Source: CAYQUO01 sp964420835 (GTDB lineage Bacteria > Chloroflexota > Anaerolineae > Anaerolineales > Anaerolineaceae). Taken from it: a stretch of 51,761 nucleotides of DNA. The notes beneath the pieces are model-generated. The model worked only from the letters and a program-made list of their open reading frames with translations. It did not search any database and was not told the origin of the DNA. Position 1 is the first letter of the stretch; the number at the start of each line of letters is the position of its first letter. Positions 1-8,768 of the stretch are shown here, piece after piece. The translations under genes and the position numbers were made by a program. Where the stretch lies: positions 1 through 51,761 of the forward strand of contig CAYQUO010000020.1 in assembly GCA_964420835.1 (NCBI GenBank), given 5' to 3'.

Positions 1-153
1 ACACCAGCTTGCCTCTTTCAACCATCAAAGTTGCACTTGTGACTTGAATCTACAAATAATAATTAGCTCTATTTTTTCAGTATTACCCCAGCATTTATTG
101 AGTCAAATTTCTTAAGGACTAATTATAGCAAATACAATCCACATGTCTGTCTA

Positions 154-168
154 TGATATAATTTTTTT
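154..168 (+). promoter_or_regulatory. Extended -10 promoter giving a leaderless kinase mRNA
   Basis: A perfect TATAAT lies at 157-162 with TG at 154-155, giving the extended -10 pattern TGnTATAAT. Six T residues follow, and base 169, the A of the kinase ATG, sits at the expected +1 distance. No Shine-Dalgarno sequence precedes that ATG and no good -35 is visible. Together these suggest transcription starts at the start codon, so the mRNA would be leaderless. This is sequence pattern only. Confidence 0.6.
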
Positions 169-1281
169 ATGGTCAGGGGTGGCAGTATTAATGAACGCTT
201 GGGAAACCGGTATGAATTAATAAAATCCATCGGTTCAGGGGGAATGTCAGTTGTATATCAGGCGCGGGATTCGTTGCTTGAGCGTCTCGTCGCAATAAAA
301 ATATTACGGGAAGATTACACAAATGATCCGGGCTTTAAGGATAGTTTTAAACAAGAAGCGCAATCTGCCGCCAAATTATCCCATATGAATATTGTAACTG
401 TCCATGATTTTGGATTGGATCATGGCCGTTTATATATCGTTATGGAGTTCGTTCCAGGTATTAACCTAAAATCACTTATTCGCCAAAAAGGACAATTTTC
501 GATCAGCGATTGCCTTACCTTAATGGTTCAAGCATGCAGTGGTATTGGTTATGCGCATAGAGCTGGATTTGTTCATTGTGACGTGAAGCCTCAAAACATG
601 CTTGTTACTCCGGACGAGCGTTTAAAGGTAACTGATTTTGGCATTGCACGAGTCTTGTCCAATATCCATCCAGATGAACACCACAATATCGTATGGGGAT
701 CCCCTCAATATTTTTCACCAGAACAAGCAGCCGGATTGGCACCATCACCTGCCTCTGATGTATATTCCCTAGGGATTATATTATATGAAATGCTCTGCGG
801 TCGACTTCCCTTTACCAGCGATGATCCAGTTGAATTAACAAGACTTCATCGATATACAATGCCCCAATCACCTCGGGATATATCCCCCAACATCCCGGTT
901 CAACTCGAAAAAATATTGATGAAGGTTTTAGCCAAGGAACCGTCTGCGAGATATCGAACAGCTGATCAATTGGGAAAAATTCTTTTTACCTATGGACAAC
1001 AAAGTAATATTTTTGATGCATCAAGGTCACAATTAAACTTACCTGGTCATATCCAGGATACCACCCAACCATTTGCATCTCAAAATACTCCGAATACAAC
1101 AACTAAAGCCAAAACACACTCAATCCCTTCAAACCTTACCGAAAAACCACCTATGCAATATTTTAAGCGTCAAAATGGGTTGGATTTATTCACAATTGCC
1201 TTGGGTTTAATTACGTTAATTACCTTGGGCGGTCTAATTCCTTTTTGGTTGTACATCTATCTTTCAGTTTTTTCGAATTAG
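169..1281 (+). CDS. Membrane-anchored Ser/Thr protein kinase (Hanks type)
   Basis: A eukaryotic-like Ser/Thr kinase of 370 aa. Visible motifs are the glycine loop IGSGGMSV (21-28), ATP-binding Lys44 in VAIK, helix-C Glu63, the catalytic loop HCDVKPQN (136-143, Asp138) and DFG (156-158). The catalytic loop reads HCD instead of HRD, so it is a non-RD kinase. A Ser/Thr/Gln-rich linker (about 275-335) leads to one hydrophobic segment at about 338-367, leaving only a few residues outside. PASTA repeats, usual in PrkC/PknB, are absent, so ligand sensing across the membrane is unlikely. rpe starts 11 nt downstream. In Firmicutes a PP2C phosphatase and rsgA flank such kinases; rsgA is not between kinase and rpe here. 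The family is certain; substrates are unknown. Confidence 0.95.
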   Translation: MVRGGSINERLGNRYELIKSIGSGGMSVVYQARDSLLERLVAIKILREDYTNDPGFKDSFKQEAQSAAKLSHMNIVTVHDFGLDHGRLYIVMEFVPGINLKSLIRQKGQFSISDCLTLMVQACSGIGYAHRAGFVHCDVKPQNMLVTPDERLKVTDFGIARVLSNIHPDEHHNIVWGSPQYFSPEQAAGLAPSPASDVYSLGIILYEMLCGRLPFTSDDPVELTRLHRYTMPQSPRDISPNIPVQLEKILMKVLAKEPSARYRTADQLGKILFTYGQQSNIFDASRSQLNLPGHIQDTTQPFASQNTPNTTTKAKTHSIPSNLTEKPPMQYFKRQNGLDLFTIALGLITLITLGGLIPFWLYIYLSVFSN

Positions 1282-1292
1282 TGAATGTTTTA

Positions 1293-1961
1293 ATGAAACA
1301 ATTTATTCTCTCTGCTTCCATTCTTTCTGCTGATTTTTCTCACCTTGGAGATCAGATAAAAGCGATTGAAGATGCTGGCGTTGATTGGTTGCATATTGAT
1401 GTTATGGACGGTCATTTCGTTCCAAACATCACCATGGGTCCATTCATTATTGAGGCTTGTAAACGCGTTTCCGCTTTACCGATCGATGTACACCTGATGA
1501 TTGAACAACCAGAGAAATATGTTTCTGCATTCGCCAGCGCCGGCGCCAATTGGATTTCAATACATTCTGAAAATAATCAGAATTGCCATCGAACACTCCA
1601 AGATATTCGAGGCCTTGGATGTTACCCAGGGATTGTTATCAATCCTGGTACACCAGTTAACTACATCACTGAACTGGTTGAAGTTGTAGACCTGATATTG
1701 ATAATGTCAGTAAATCCTGGTTTCTCCGGGCAGACCTTTATTCCCTCTTCAGTTAGAAAAATTCTCGAGGCTAAAAATATGATCAAAGCCTCAAATTCGA
1801 CTGCCATAATTCAAGTTGATGGCGGTATAACATCAGAAAACATCGATTCGTGTCTTAATGCTGGAGCTGATGTAATTGTAGCCGCTACCTCAATATTCAG
1901 ACATCCTAATGGTATTATGGATGGAGTAAATTCTCTAAGACAGGGAAAACAGAAAAATTGA
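1293..1961 (+). CDS. rpe: Ribulose-phosphate 3-epimerase
   Basis: Interconverts ribulose 5-phosphate and xylulose 5-phosphate in the pentose phosphate pathway. The 222-aa protein is a single TIM barrel of normal length. It shows the family signatures LSASILSADFSHLG (6-19), WLHIDVMDGHFVPN (32-45, metal and catalytic Asp36), DVHLMI, MSVNPGFSGQ and a C-terminal VDGGI holding the second catalytic Asp. The reading frame is open further upstream, to 1245 inside the kinase gene, but the family N-terminus begins at the ATG at 1293. No clear Shine-Dalgarno is present, so translation may be coupled to the kinase 11 nt upstream. Confidence 0.96.
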   Translation: MKQFILSASILSADFSHLGDQIKAIEDAGVDWLHIDVMDGHFVPNITMGPFIIEACKRVSALPIDVHLMIEQPEKYVSAFASAGANWISIHSENNQNCHRTLQDIRGLGCYPGIVINPGTPVNYITELVEVVDLILIMSVNPGFSGQTFIPSSVRKILEAKNMIKASNSTAIIQVDGGITSENIDSCLNAGADVIVAATSIFRHPNGIMDGVNSLRQGKQKN

Positions 1962-1985
1962 GCCACAACCAGGAAGTTGTGGCTC
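1960..1985 (-). terminator. Rho-independent terminator of rpmB
   Basis: A perfect 10-bp inverted repeat (GAGCCACAAC at 1960-1969, GTTGTGGCTC at 1976-1985) with a 6-nt loop. Read on the minus strand it is followed by AATTTTTCTGTTTT, as expected for an intrinsic terminator downstream of rpmB. On the plus strand the stem begins at the rpe stop codon but no U-run follows, so it should be weak in that direction. Confidence 0.8.
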
Positions 1986-2008
1986 CAACAACAAGTATAC
2001 AATTTCTT

Positions 2009-2191
2009 TTATAAGCTTTTTGTCATTGTCCGTAAACAGCTAGCACAAATCATTCTTCTCACTTTTCTTCCTTTTTGCATAATTGTCACCTTTTGAAGGT
2101 TTGGAGAGAATGATCTGTTTGTAGCTCGTAAAGAAAAACTTCGGTTGTGACCGAAGGTTGTGGTTTTCCCACAAATTGCGCATTTTGCCAT
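2009..2191 (-). CDS. rpmB: 50S ribosomal protein L28, zinc-binding form
   Basis: A component of the large ribosomal subunit, 60 aa. The start MAKCAICGK is a textbook L28 N-terminus, so the ATG at 2191 is used although the frame stays open far upstream. GAAAGGA lies about 11 nt before it. Two CxxC pairs, Cys4/Cys7 and Cys49/Cys52, form the zinc ribbon of the C+ type of this protein. The pattern KGRKVRRMICASCLRT near the C-terminus is typical. It is transcribed divergently from the Asp23 gene and alone on its strand, with its own promoter and terminator. Confidence 0.96.
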   Translation of the reverse strand: MAKCAICGKTTTFGHNRSFSLRATNRSFSPNLQKVTIMQKGRKVRRMICASCLRTMTKSL

Positions 2192-2250
2192 TCCAAAGAA
2201 AATCCTTTCTACTTCGTTTAACAAGCTATAATTAACCCAGTATCGATGGG

Positions 2251-2279
2251 ATTCTACCATAATACGTAACTCCGAACAA
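2251..2279 (-). promoter_or_regulatory. Promoter of rpmB (extended -10)
   Basis: On the minus strand TTGTTC (2279-2274) and TAGAAT (2256-2251) are separated by 17 bp. TG precedes the -10 with one base between, making an extended -10 element. The predicted start near 2244 leaves about 52 nt of leader before rpmB. The -35 is poor (3 of 6) and the call rests on the -10. Confidence 0.5.
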
Positions 2280-2313
2280 GTTATTAGGTTAATACTTGAG
2301 AAGGACTTGTCTA

Positions 2314-2670
2314 ATGAACGATAAGAATAACCCTCATGGAAATATTTACATATCTTCGAGAGCAATTTCAACGATTGCATACCAAGCAGCATTAACTTCA
2401 TACGGCTTGGTCGGATTTGTGGCAAAAAATTTTGCAGAGGGAATTGTACAGGCACTTGTAAAAGACCCGTCAATGGGGGTGAGTATTGATTATTCTAGCG
2501 AAGGAATAGTTGTAGATCTTTATGTTGTTGCAGAGTACGGAGTGAGAATTACAACCGTCGCATCTAGCGTGGCAAGTGCCGTTCAATACCAAATTGAAAA
2601 AACAATCGGCTTGCCAGTTAAAGAGGTAAATGTTCATGTTCGTGGCCTGCGTATTAGCAACCCAGATTGA
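2314..2670 (+). CDS. Asp23/Gls24 family envelope-stress protein
   Basis: A 118-aa Asp23-family protein (YloU type), small and cytoplasmic. Family features are ISSRAISTIAYQAAL near residues 12-26, the central GIVVDLYVVAEYGVRI and the C-terminal PVKEVNVHVRGLRI. In Firmicutes a paralogue is tethered to the membrane and linked to cell-wall stress, while YloU sits between rpmB and the fakA-type gene exactly as here. The ATG at 2314 follows AGAAGGA at a suitable distance; an upstream TTG at 2296 overlaps that ribosome site and is rejected. Its precise role is not established for the family. Confidence 0.88.
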   Translation: MNDKNNPHGNIYISSRAISTIAYQAALTSYGLVGFVAKNFAEGIVQALVKDPSMGVSIDYSSEGIVVDLYVVAEYGVRITTVASSVASAVQYQIEKTIGLPVKEVNVHVRGLRISNPD

Positions 2671-2700
2671 CAACACGTATGAACATCATCGAGGATAATA

Positions 2701-4377
2701 ATGAGCCCCGACATGCAGACTATAACCGCAAAGTCAACCAGTGATTATTCGCAATTTAGTGGCCAGGATCTAAAAACACTAGTTGAAGTAGGATTGAATT
2801 GGTTAAAAATCAATCAGCAAACTGTAAATGCATTGAATGTTTTTCCAGTGCCTGACGGTGATACCGGGACTAACATGGTATTAACCATGCAGGCTGCAGT
2901 TCAAGAGGTTTCCACTCTGGATGATTTAAATATCGGAAAGATCGCTCATGCTGTAGCACAAGGTGCATTAATGGGCGCTCGTGGCAACTCTGGTGTTATT
3001 CTCTCACAACTCTGGCGGGGATTTGCCAGAACGCTCGATACTAACGAGACTATGGGGCCATCACATTTTGTGCAAGCCCTTATCGAGGCAAAAAACACGG
3101 CATATAAAGGAGTTGTCAGGCCCGTAGAGGGAACGATATTAACGGTAGCAAAAGATATTGCATCAGCTGCAGAAACCGCATTAATTGAGGGCCCAAATTT
3201 GCTTCAATTGCTTGAGGTTATCGTCAATGCTGCCAATGAATCAGTAATTAGAACTCCTGAACTACTTCCAGTTCTAAAACAAGCGGGGGTTGTAGATTCG
3301 GGAGGTAAGGGCTTATTTTTTATTTATGAAGGGATGTTGCGTTATATCAAGGGCCTTCCGATTGAAACTCCCTTATCTACCGTACAACCCATAGCTGCAT
3401 TAAAGATTGATGGTGCAATGGAATCGATCGAACCAGGTCAAGATTTTGAGGTGGTTGTTGATTTTCACCCCGATCAACCTTTGGACCTCGAAAATTTTTA
3501 TCGTGATCTATCTGAGATGGGTACCTCCATTCAAGTTGGCGAGGGGGATGGTATGTATCGAATGCATATTCATGTTCCGACTGAAAATAAATACCTGCCA
3601 ATTGATTACACGATGAAATTAGGCACTGTCACGAAGATAAATATTGAAAATTTGCAAGCTCAAATTAGAGAAATTGACAGAAATTCAAAGGATAAATTAA
3701 ATCTCACAGCCATTGAACCTGGTCAAATCGCTGTTATTGCTGTATCTCCCGGTTTCGGAATATCCAGAATCTTTGCCAGCCTTGGTGTTGCAGCGATTGT
3801 TGAAGGAGGGCAATCAATGAATCCCAGTACTCAAGAGATACTGGGGGCATTTGAAAATCTTCCGTCAAACAAAGTGATTGTTTTACCTAACAATAAAAAT
3901 GTCATCCTGGCGGCGGAATCCACGCTATCAATCACTGTGAAGGATGTGACTATCATTCCAAGTAAAAGTGTTCCCCAAGGTCTAAGTGCGCTTTTGCGAT
4001 GGAACCCGGACGGGAATTATAATGATGTTGTTAATGAGATGATCTCCGCACTTAATGATGTTGACACAGGGGAAATAACAATAGCAACCCGAAGTGTTGA
4101 AATTAATGGGGTAAAAGTCAACCAAGGCCAAGTGATTGCCTTATTAAATGGGGTGCTAGTTTCCGCAAATGAATCGATTGAAGAGGCATGTTTATCGCTC
4201 CTTAAAAATGCAAATACCAATGAAAAAGAAAGAATTACATTATTTTATGGAATGGACATCTCAAGGAATGATGTAAATATGATTGTCGATGCAATCCGTT
4301 CCAATTATCCGAACCATGAAATCGAACTTCACGAAGGCGGTCAACCGCATTACCAATTTATTATTGCAATCGAGTAA
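2701..4377 (+). CDS. fakA: Fatty acid kinase, DAK2/YloV type
   Basis: A 558-aa FakA-type protein that phosphorylates fatty acids bound to a FakB (DegV-family) carrier. The N-terminal DAK2 ATP-binding domain (about 20-215) includes ALNVFPVPDGDTGTNM (45-60) with metal-binding aspartates and MGARGNSGVILSQLWRG. A central linker and the C-terminal FakA/YloV domain (about 240-558) follow, ending in GQPHYQFIIAIE. The start has GAGG 6 nt upstream. A DegV-family gene begins 2 nt after the stop, matching the kinase-carrier partnership in an operon. The product likely feeds exogenous fatty acids into phospholipid synthesis. Confidence 0.9.
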   Translation: MSPDMQTITAKSTSDYSQFSGQDLKTLVEVGLNWLKINQQTVNALNVFPVPDGDTGTNMVLTMQAAVQEVSTLDDLNIGKIAHAVAQGALMGARGNSGVILSQLWRGFARTLDTNETMGPSHFVQALIEAKNTAYKGVVRPVEGTILTVAKDIASAAETALIEGPNLLQLLEVIVNAANESVIRTPELLPVLKQAGVVDSGGKGLFFIYEGMLRYIKGLPIETPLSTVQPIAALKIDGAMESIEPGQDFEVVVDFHPDQPLDLENFYRDLSEMGTSIQVGEGDGMYRMHIHVPTENKYLPIDYTMKLGTVTKINIENLQAQIREIDRNSKDKLNLTAIEPGQIAVIAVSPGFGISRIFASLGVAAIVEGGQSMNPSTQEILGAFENLPSNKVIVLPNNKNVILAAESTLSITVKDVTIIPSKSVPQGLSALLRWNPDGNYNDVVNEMISALNDVDTGEITIATRSVEINGVKVNQGQVIALLNGVLVSANESIEEACLSLLKNANTNEKERITLFYGMDISRNDVNMIVDAIRSNYPNHEIELHEGGQPHYQFIIAIE

Positions 4378-4379
4378 GG

Positions 4380-5213
4380 ATGGCCGGGATATGCATAGTA
4401 ACTGATAGCAGTGCAGTTTTTCCGGGTATTCCTCCATCGGGAACCACCCCGATAGAAATTATTCCTCTTATCCAAGATAATCAAAGGCATGCAGTTCAGC
4501 CATTAATCAACCGGCAATTTTGTGAACCGCCCAATAGTATCCCAATTCCAACTGAAGAATGGTTCGCAAATTACTTCCGGGTACTCCTTCAAAGATATGG
4601 CGGAATCCTAGGATTATTTCATTCCAGCTCACTTAGCAATTGTTATCAGCGGGCAAATGCCGCGGCCACAGCATGCAAGGGAGGTAAACATATTTCGATA
4701 GTCGATACCCGCACCTTTGGTGCAGGGCTTGGCATCCTGGCGTTCATGGCAAAGGATTTGATAAAACAAAATCTCACTATAAGAGAAATTGATCAAACCA
4801 TTAGAGGTTCAATCTCAAATATATTTACATTAATAACTACGAGTGACGCAAATCACCTCTATAAAAATGGGTACATTACTTATGCCCAGGCAATTGTCAA
4901 TGACATGCTTGGACTAATGCCAATATTTTCTCTGGAGCAAAATGGCTTGCACCCACTCGACAAGGTACGCAGTATTAGGCAAATTATTGAATATTATCAA
5001 GGCTTTATTTCCGAATTTGATTTTCCACAACAAATTGCATTTATGTTTGGCACAGACCCATTTAGTGAAGAGCAGAAATCCCTCACAGAATTCGCCAAAC
5101 AAAATTTTCCTGATGTATGTTTATCAACATCAAAAAGCAATGATACAAATTTGTTCTTATTTGGACCTCACATCACTGCCTTATTTCTTATTGATGAGAT
5201 TACGAGCAAATAG
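4380..5213 (+). CDS. DegV family fatty-acid-binding protein (FakB-like)
   Basis: A 277-aa DegV-family protein. It starts with ICIVTDSSAVFPG, the family's first strand and loop, continues with LGLFHSSSLSNCYQRA (about 80-95, fatty-acid carboxylate-binding region) and SIVDTRTFGAGLGILA. Members bind one fatty acid and present it to FakA. The gene begins 2 nt after fakA, so the pair should be co-translated. Residues after the first motif (PGIPPSGTTPIEIIPL) match the usual second strand. Which fatty acid it prefers cannot be read from the sequence. Confidence 0.88.
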   Translation: MAGICIVTDSSAVFPGIPPSGTTPIEIIPLIQDNQRHAVQPLINRQFCEPPNSIPIPTEEWFANYFRVLLQRYGGILGLFHSSSLSNCYQRANAAATACKGGKHISIVDTRTFGAGLGILAFMAKDLIKQNLTIREIDQTIRGSISNIFTLITTSDANHLYKNGYITYAQAIVNDMLGLMPIFSLEQNGLHPLDKVRSIRQIIEYYQGFISEFDFPQQIAFMFGTDPFSEEQKSLTEFAKQNFPDVCLSTSKSNDTNLFLFGPHITALFLIDEITSK

Positions 5214-5228
5214 CGGTAAAATTACCAC

Positions 5229-7691
5229 ATGGTAAAGTGTATCGAAAAATTGTTAAAATTTCTTAAGCTCGAAATTGACAGAAAATATGATAACAAAGCG
5301 GTTCTCGGTGGTTTGGAAAAAGCGATACCTGCCTGGCAGGAAGAAGCCAGTAATTCCGGACTACCGCAGGGCATAATCAACCAGGTAATTCAATCTTTAA
5401 AAGGCTACCCTGCCCAATCATATGAGGAGCGCGCTCGGACAGTTCAGTTTCTAATAGCCTATCTAAATGACCAGGAAAACCTCAAAACTTCCCTTAAAAA
5501 TGCTGACGTAACTGCGCCAAATCTACCTTCGCAACCACAAAACCAAATTTCACATCAGAATAATAAAGATCTACCAAAACCCATACGAACCCAAGCTTCA
5601 GGAAATAATAATTCAGACCTGGGATTATACGCCCCGGTAACAGTTCTTCCAGGCATCGGTCAAAAGAATGGCAGTTTATTAGCTTCTCTTGGGATTGTGA
5701 CACTGGTTGATCTGCTTTATTATTTTCCAAGGCGATATGACGATTATAGTAAATTCAAGCCAATTAGCCATGTCATGTATGGGGACGAACTCACAATCAT
5801 TGCAGAAATAAAATCCATCTCCTCTCGTCTAATAAAAAATGGAAGGTTTCAAATTACTGAAGCCATTGTAGGGGACGGTACAGGGTTTCTTCGAGTAAAC
5901 TGGTTCAATCAGCCTTGGTTGGATAAAAAAATCAGCCCTGGTGATCAACTCGTACTTGCCGGCAAAGTTGATATGTATCTGGGCCGTCAAGTAATGAATA
6001 ACCCCGATTGGGAGCCTCTGGAAAAGGAACATCTACACACCAATCGAATTGTTCCGGTTTACCCATCAACGGGCAAACTGAAGCAACACCTGCTGCGAAA
6101 AATCATGTTCCAAACAGTTAATTATTGGACACCAAGAATCAACGACTTTCTTCCCTCAGAAATTATTGAGGAGGCTGGTTTACTTAATCTTCCAAATGCC
6201 ATCAGTCAAATCCATTTCCCCGACTCGCAGGAAGCTTTACATGCAGCAAGAGATCGTTTGGCTTTTGACGAGATTTTTTTATTACAGATTGGTGTATTAC
6301 AGCAGAAAAGACAATGGGAATCGGTTGTTGCAAAAATATTTTCATGCGATGAGGCGTGGATGAAAAAAACAATGAGCTCATTGCCATTTCAATTAACCAA
6401 TTCCCAACTGGATGCAGTAACCGTAATTAAAAAAGACCTCGAATCGGAAAGACCAATGAATCGCTTGCTTCAGGGCGATGTGGGCGCTGGAAAAACAATA
6501 GTTGCAGCCATAACCATTGCTATCGTATCGCAAATGGGAAGCCAGTCAGCTATTATGGCTCCTACAAGCATTCTTGCTGAACAACACTACAAAAACCTTC
6601 GTCATTTTTTTACAAATGTAACCCGAAATGAGTCCTTGGGAGATCATCAAATACGGTTATTAATCGGCGATACTCCCAACCGGGAAAAAGACGAGATCCG
6701 CGAAGGATTAAAAAATGGCCAAATTAAGTTGGTTATTGGGACTCATGCACTAATCGAAGAGACAGTATTATTTAAAGATCTATCACTTGTTATCGTTGAT
6801 GAACAACACCGTTTTGGTGTTGAGCAACGTGCATTATTACGGTCGAAAGGCACAAATCCACATCTTCTGGTGATGACTGCAACTCCAATTCCCAGGTCAC
6901 TAGCATTAACAATTTATGGCGACCTTGACTTGACAGTTATTGATGAAATGCCTACTGGCAGACTCCCTGTTGAAACCTGGTTGCTTCATCCATACGAAAG
7001 AGAACGGGCTTATCAATTAATTAACCAGCAGATAGAATTAGGCCATCAAGCTTTCGTCGTTTACCCTCTTGTTGAACAAGTGAACGATAACAATGGCCAA
7101 GCAGCAGTTGATGAACAAAAAAGGTTACAATCTGATGTTTTTCCCGGGATTAACGTTGGACTTTTACATGGCCGCATGGCACCTGATGAGAAAACTGCTA
7201 TAATGAGAAAATTCACTGATGGAGTTTATCAAGTCCTTGTATCAACTTCGGTTATCGAAGTAGGTATGGACGTCCCGAATGCCACAGTGATGCTGATTGA
7301 AGGGGCAAATCGGTTTGGCCTTGCGCAATTACACCAATTAAGAGGACGTGTAGGACGAGGTAACTCCAAATCATTTTGTTTGCTTATCCCCGACTCCAAA
7401 GATGAAATTGCCAATGACCGATTGAGGGTTATGACTGAAACTAATGATGGCTTCATTTTGGCCGACCAGGATCTTGAGCAAAGGGGACCAGGTGATTTCC
7501 TTGGAATTAGACAATCTGGCTATAATGGGTTGAAAATGGCAAACATAAGCAATGTTCATCTAATTGAGAAAGCAAGAAAATATGCTATACGGTTATTTGA
7601 ATCTGACCCCGACCTAACATCACCGCCAAACCACCCTCTGAAAAGGATGAAGGAAAGGTTATGGACGAGTGGAAAGGGAGATATTAGCTAA
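5229..7691 (+). CDS. recG: ATP-dependent DNA helicase RecG
   Basis: A branch-migrating superfamily 2 helicase for stalled forks and recombination intermediates. The 820-aa protein is about 130 residues longer than E. coli RecG because of an N-terminal extension (1-135). The wedge/OB region follows (PGIGQKNGSLLASLGI, PRRYDDYS). Helicase motifs are Walker A GDVGAGKT near 417, DEQHRFGVEQR near 524, ATPIPRSLALTIYGD, and STSVIEVGMDVPNATVMLIE followed by QLHQLRGRVGRG. A C-terminal RecG domain closes the protein. Its stop overlaps the coaD start by one base. N-terminally extended RecG is known in several non-proteobacterial groups. Confidence 0.97.
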   Translation: MVKCIEKLLKFLKLEIDRKYDNKAVLGGLEKAIPAWQEEASNSGLPQGIINQVIQSLKGYPAQSYEERARTVQFLIAYLNDQENLKTSLKNADVTAPNLPSQPQNQISHQNNKDLPKPIRTQASGNNNSDLGLYAPVTVLPGIGQKNGSLLASLGIVTLVDLLYYFPRRYDDYSKFKPISHVMYGDELTIIAEIKSISSRLIKNGRFQITEAIVGDGTGFLRVNWFNQPWLDKKISPGDQLVLAGKVDMYLGRQVMNNPDWEPLEKEHLHTNRIVPVYPSTGKLKQHLLRKIMFQTVNYWTPRINDFLPSEIIEEAGLLNLPNAISQIHFPDSQEALHAARDRLAFDEIFLLQIGVLQQKRQWESVVAKIFSCDEAWMKKTMSSLPFQLTNSQLDAVTVIKKDLESERPMNRLLQGDVGAGKTIVAAITIAIVSQMGSQSAIMAPTSILAEQHYKNLRHFFTNVTRNESLGDHQIRLLIGDTPNREKDEIREGLKNGQIKLVIGTHALIEETVLFKDLSLVIVDEQHRFGVEQRALLRSKGTNPHLLVMTATPIPRSLALTIYGDLDLTVIDEMPTGRLPVETWLLHPYERERAYQLINQQIELGHQAFVVYPLVEQVNDNNGQAAVDEQKRLQSDVFPGINVGLLHGRMAPDEKTAIMRKFTDGVYQVLVSTSVIEVGMDVPNATVMLIEGANRFGLAQLHQLRGRVGRGNSKSFCLLIPDSKDEIANDRLRVMTETNDGFILADQDLEQRGPGDFLGIRQSGYNGLKMANISNVHLIEKARKYAIRLFESDPDLTSPPNHPLKRMKERLWTSGKGDIS

Positions 7692-8218
7692 TGGTGCGCG
7701 CGTTATTTCCCGGGACTTTTGATCCCATTCATTACGGTCATATAAACATAGCAAAAAGAGCTTCAAAATTATTTGATGAAGTTGTAATCGCGGTTTATGA
7801 TGTTCCACTTAAAAACCTATTATTTTCTCCAGAAGAAAGACTTAATCTGGTTAAACAGGCATTCATCTCTGAAAAAAATATCACAATTACTGGTTATTCC
7901 GGTTTAACAGTAGAGTGTGCTCTTACAGTAGGCGCCCAAGTGATAGTTCGCGGTCTACGAGTGTTCTCGGATTTTGAATATGAATTTCGAATGGCCCTGG
8001 CAAATTATCATTTGTCTCCTGATGTGGAAGTGGTCGCATTAATAACAAGCCAGGACCATACATTTATTTCTTCATCAACGGTAAGAGAAGTTGCTTCTCT
8101 TCAAGGTGACGTAAGCAGCATGGTACCATCTTTTGTGGCCTCTGCCCTCAAAGAGAAATTTGCCTCCCTTGGAGCCGGGCACAAAATTATCCCCATGTCA
8201 CAATTAAGGGATTTATGA
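7691..8218 (+). CDS. coaD: Phosphopantetheine adenylyltransferase
   Basis: Transfers AMP to 4'-phosphopantetheine, the penultimate step of coenzyme A synthesis. The 175-aa protein has the nucleotidyltransferase motif FPGTFDPIHYGH (6-17), VIVRGLRVFSDFEYEFRMA and ISSSTVREVASL. Length is a little above the usual 160 because of a C-terminal tail. The ATG shares its first base with the last base of the recG stop, so it is translationally coupled to recG. The recG-coaD order is common in bacteria. Confidence 0.96.
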   Translation: MVRALFPGTFDPIHYGHINIAKRASKLFDEVVIAVYDVPLKNLLFSPEERLNLVKQAFISEKNITITGYSGLTVECALTVGAQVIVRGLRVFSDFEYEFRMALANYHLSPDVEVVALITSQDHTFISSSTVREVASLQGDVSSMVPSFVASALKEKFASLGAGHKIIPMSQLRDL

Positions 8219-8272
8219 TCTATTTGGCTCATTTATTGCAACCTTTTGCAATATGTAACATTCGGAGGGAAT

Positions 8273-8731
8273 ATGGATATACTGCATCTGGTTGATAGAC
8301 TTGAAGAACTTTTTAATGAAAGTAGATCAATCCCATTCACACATAGTGTTGTTGTTGATGAAGATCGCATGCTTGACATAATTGATCAGATGCGTGTTTC
8401 CATCCCCGAAGAAATTAAGAAAGCTCAGCAATTACAATCACAAAAAGACCGAATCCTGGCCCAAGCGCAAGAAGAAGCCAACCGAACAATTGCTTTAGCC
8501 AAGGAAAAAGGAGAGCAGATTATTAACAAGGATGCCATAAGCCAGGCAGCCCAGGCACGGTCTGAACAGATGATAGCCCAAACACGAAACGAGTGTGATC
8601 AAATGAAACGGGATGCGGATGAATATGTCCTTGAAACACTAAATAAATTGCAACTTGAATTGGAGCGTTTTCTTACACAAATAAAAAATGGAATAAATAC
8701 CCTGCAGGAATCAACAAACCCTCAGAATTAG
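8273..8731 (+). CDS. Coiled-coil protein, unknown function
   Basis: A 152-aa charged protein beginning MDILHLVDRLEELF. Residues about 40-115 form one long Ala/Gln/Glu-rich helix (QEEANRTIALAKEKGEQI), like DivIVA or the ATP-synthase b subunit, followed by a second helix at the C-terminus. There is no signal peptide or membrane segment. The ATG at 8273 follows GGAGGG at good distance; an in-frame upstream codon at 8246 lacks a site. Small coiled-coil proteins next to coaD are a known conserved neighbour in Chloroflexota and Firmicutes, so a cell-division or ribosome-linked role is possible but not shown. Confidence 0.8.
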   Translation: MDILHLVDRLEELFNESRSIPFTHSVVVDEDRMLDIIDQMRVSIPEEIKKAQQLQSQKDRILAQAQEEANRTIALAKEKGEQIINKDAISQAAQARSEQMIAQTRNECDQMKRDADEYVLETLNKLQLELERFLTQIKNGINTLQESTNPQN

Positions 8732-8768
8732 CAATTCCTTCCCCAAAAGTAAATCTTCATAAACTAAA

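Noticed and set aside
1..45. A plus-strand frame open from the left edge that stops at about base 45.
   Set aside because: Only 14 codons are visible (ending in TIKVALVT). This could be the end of a phosphatase gene, often found before such kinases, but it is too short to support.
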